Source: Chlamydoabsidia padenii
Taxonomy: Eukaryota; Mucoromycota; Mucoromycetes; Mucorales; Cunninghamellaceae
DNA length: 64,000 bases
NCBI GenBank assembly: GCA_025330725.1
Contig: JAIWND010000006.1
Coordinates: 806,001 to 870,000, forward strand
Direction: 5' to 3'
Below, one piece after another: positions 62,225 to 64,000 of the stretch. The translations under genes were made by a program, and so were the position numbers. Positions within the stretch are counted from its first letter, which is position 1, and each line of letters starts with the position of its first letter. The notes under the pieces are model-generated. The model had not been told where the DNA came from. It did no database searches and saw only the letters and a program-made list of their open reading frames with translations.

Positions 62225-62764
62225 CTTCTATGAATTGAGAGTACATATATTGATATGTACGAAAATATATCAAGGTAGTAATAGATGATGGCTCGTAAAA
62301 GATGGTAATAAATAATATATACCTATTCAATTATATATCCGTAAGCATTGATCGGAGTTAGTTTGATCCCAGATTCACACCCCGCCTTCAAACATAACTG
62401 TTTTATTTGATTGCTTTTGTATTAAAACAATGCCATTTGAGTATTAGATCAATTCAGTTGACCGAGAGAGAGAAAGAATCCATAGGTGTGAATACAATCC
62501 TATCATTATCATGTAAACAGGTGACAATGCTAAACTTTGGTCCGAATGCATTATCAACCCCCGTATTTCAAATCCCGACATGAACAGATCAAACCATGTT
62601 ATACATACATGAGACAAGTAGACTTTATTTTATTTTTGTAAACACATTTTTATTGGAGTGAGTATGCATAAGGCATCAAAGTATACAAAAGGGAAGGTGA
62701 ATGAGAATGATAAAACAAAGGTGGGAGGGATGTAATAATAAAAAACAAGGGGTGGGTACCGCAT
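62225..62764. other. Intergenic region, no gene seen
   Basis: Motif A variants at about 62372-62388 (TTCACACCCCGCC) and 62565-62578 (ATTTCAAATCCCGA), neither near an annotated start; the latter lies in the 3' flank of RPS16. Confidence 0.5.
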
Positions 62765-63425
62765 TTAACGGTAAGACTTTTGGAAACGAGCACGGGCACC
62801 TGGACCACCAAACTTCTTGGGTTCGCAACGACGAGGATCGGCAACGAGAAGAGTACGGTCGTATTGGACGAGAATTTCCTTGATTTCCTTCTTGGCAGCT
62901 TCGTCAACGTACTTTTGGTAAAAGGCAACAATAGCCTTGGCAAGAGCTTGACGGATAGCGTAGATTTGAGAGGTGTGACCTATATAGTGAGAAGAGTAAA
63001 CGTGGTGAGTTGACTATATCATAAAGTTCCTTCTTCCCCCCCCTTTTTTTTTGTTATAAATGACTTACCACCACCTTGGACGCTAAGACGGATGTCAACG
63101 TTGGAGAAACGTTCTTCACCGAGGAGAAGGACAACTTCGTAAACCTTGAATTTCAAGATTTCAGGTTCGAGGAGTTCAAGAGGAGAACCATTGACGCGGA
63201 TAAGACCACGTCCACGCTTGCAGTGAGCGACAGCAGTAGCGGTTTTCTATTGTAAAATATAAAAGGGAATGGGATCAGTATTAATGCCTATTTTATTGTT
63301 TCCCAGTCAGGTCGATTTCCCCCCCCAGACACACACAAGTGTCATCCCATGTCGAAGTATGCCGATGACTTGTTGTAATAATATTGCGACGTTACCTTGC
63401 GACCGAAGGTTTGAACGGCTTCCAT
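62765..63425 (-). CDS. RPS16: 40S ribosomal protein S16 (uS9)
   Basis: Coding exons on the minus strand (63425-63396, 63246-63069, 62979-62765) give 140 aa. The protein reads [41 protein letters not shown] and ends [14 protein letters not shown], the invariant uS9 tail that reaches the P-site tRNA. A 5' UTR intron is likely: CTTTTTTAG ends two bases before the ATG, and CAG-GTAAAC at 63615/63614 is a good donor. This gives an intron 63614-63428, and directly inside its 5' end lies the CATC repeat. The motif A box near 63708-63720 is shared with the divergent RPL28. Confidence 0.96.
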
Positions 63426-63788
63426 ATCTAAAAAAGTAATGTCGTAAAAAGATGAGTATAATTATCGAAGGAAAGCATTGTCGAATATGGCGTCGGGAGG
63501 TGTGATGAGGTATATAGAACAACTACTGAGTAGTCTTATGGACAATAATAGTGATAGTAATAATAATAAAAGGGAAGATGGATGGATGGGATGGATGGAT
63601 GGATGTTAGTTTACCTGTAATGAGGGGGAGAGAAAAAAGAATGTGTAAAGAGGGGTTGAAAGAAGAGAAAGAAACCGAAATTCCGAGTCGAAATCGGCAT
63701 ATAAATAATTCAAACGCCGTCTTCCCTCTTTGATTCCTTCCACCCACTTGAATTTGTTTTTTCCTTCTCTTTCCTCTAGTTATCAGAT
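63426..63788. promoter_or_regulatory. Bidirectional ribosomal-protein promoter (RPS16 / RPL28)
   Basis: Contains the RPS16 5' UTR intron (63428-63614). Between 63620 and 63788 lie TATA-like CATATAAATAATT and motif A-like ATTCAAACGCCGT (63708-63720), 69 bases before the RPL28 ATG. Confidence 0.6.
63578..63605. repeat. CATC/GATG tetranucleotide tract in RPS16 5' UTR intron
   Basis: GATGGATGGATGG and a second GATGGATGGATGGATG run separated by one extra G. On the RPS16 coding strand it reads (CATC)n starting about ten bases after the inferred donor. Confidence 0.85.
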
Positions 63789-64000
63789 ATGGTAAGTAAA
63801 GTCATCCATCCATGCATCCATCCATCATATACTCATCCTCTCATCGTTTTACTTATATAATAGCCTACTAGATTACATCACAACAGAAAGAAGCGTGGAC
63901 ACGTTTCTGCTGGTCACGGTCGTGTTGGTAAATATCAATCCCTCTTCCTCCCATTGTTAATGATTCAGACTTTCTCATACTAATGATTGACAAAACTATT
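63789..64000 (+). CDS. RPL28: 60S ribosomal protein L28/L27A (uL15), 5' end only
   Basis: Exon 1 contributes only ATG (63789-63791), followed by donor GTAAGT. Exon 2 is 63864-63927 and reads PTRLHHNRKKRGHVSAGHGRVG, the characteristic uL15 N-terminus; donor GTAAATATC at 63928 then starts an intron that runs past the window edge. uL15 is a core large-subunit protein. The first intron (63792-63863) carries the CATC repeat at 63803-63826. Confidence 0.93.
63803..63826. repeat. CATC tetranucleotide tract in RPL28 intron 1
   Basis: CATCCATCCATGCATCCATCC begins about ten bases after the donor of the 72-base first intron. Confidence 0.85.

Overview
The window is a gene-dense piece of a fungal nuclear genome. 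Small GT-AG introns (mostly 45-100 nt), short intergenic gaps, long poly(A)/poly(T) tracts and the gene content (TFIIH, Prp31, vacuolar protease A, trehalose phosphorylase, KNH-type secreted protein, DUF2433, Ca3427-like binding protein) fit an early-diverging filamentous fungus, most likely Mucoromycota/Mucorales. That placement is inference from gene style; no marker was aligned. No rRNA, tRNA, CRISPR, transposase or viral gene was recognised.

Layout. 1-6.2 kb: 3' end of a UBR1-type ubiquitin ligase, a decayed membrane-protein locus, and 13-exon TFB2. 6.8-12.3 kb: a His-rich PB1 protein, homoserine kinase, and mitochondrial hydroxyacid-oxoacid transhydrogenase. 13-23.2 kb (all minus): ITC1-like ISWI subunit, RPL37, vacuolar proteinase A, and a DUF2433 phosphoesterase-like protein fused to an RRM. 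24.2-25.6 kb: a broken siroheme synthase. 26-35 kb: alpha-arrestin, CDF zinc transporter, small KNH-like secreted protein, DUF2470 membrane protein, Ca3427-like binding protein, YciI-like protein. 35.5-46 kb: a second decayed locus, RPL20, a large PH-domain (Spo71-like) protein, PRP31, and P5C dehydrogenase. 47-58 kb: trehalose phosphorylase, FHA-RING ligase, PPN2-like polyphosphatase, a third decayed locus, and a penta-EF-hand protein. 58-64 kb: a Sec7-PH ARF-GEF, a small ORF, RPS16, and the start of RPL28 (uL15).

Gene models were built by hand from splice signals. For almost every complete gene the exon lengths sum to a multiple of three with one open frame. There are no operons; neighbours are mostly unrelated housekeeping genes. 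Four cytosolic ribosomal protein genes lie here, and all four carry a CATC/GATG-type tetranucleotide repeat in an intron placed at or next to the start codon. Most promoters carry a GC-core box close to TTYAAAYCCCGMC, sometimes paired with TGCATGAA; neither is explained by the annotated genes. Other points of note are three GC-AG introns, 7-nt and 14-nt microexons, and a siroheme synthase pseudogene.
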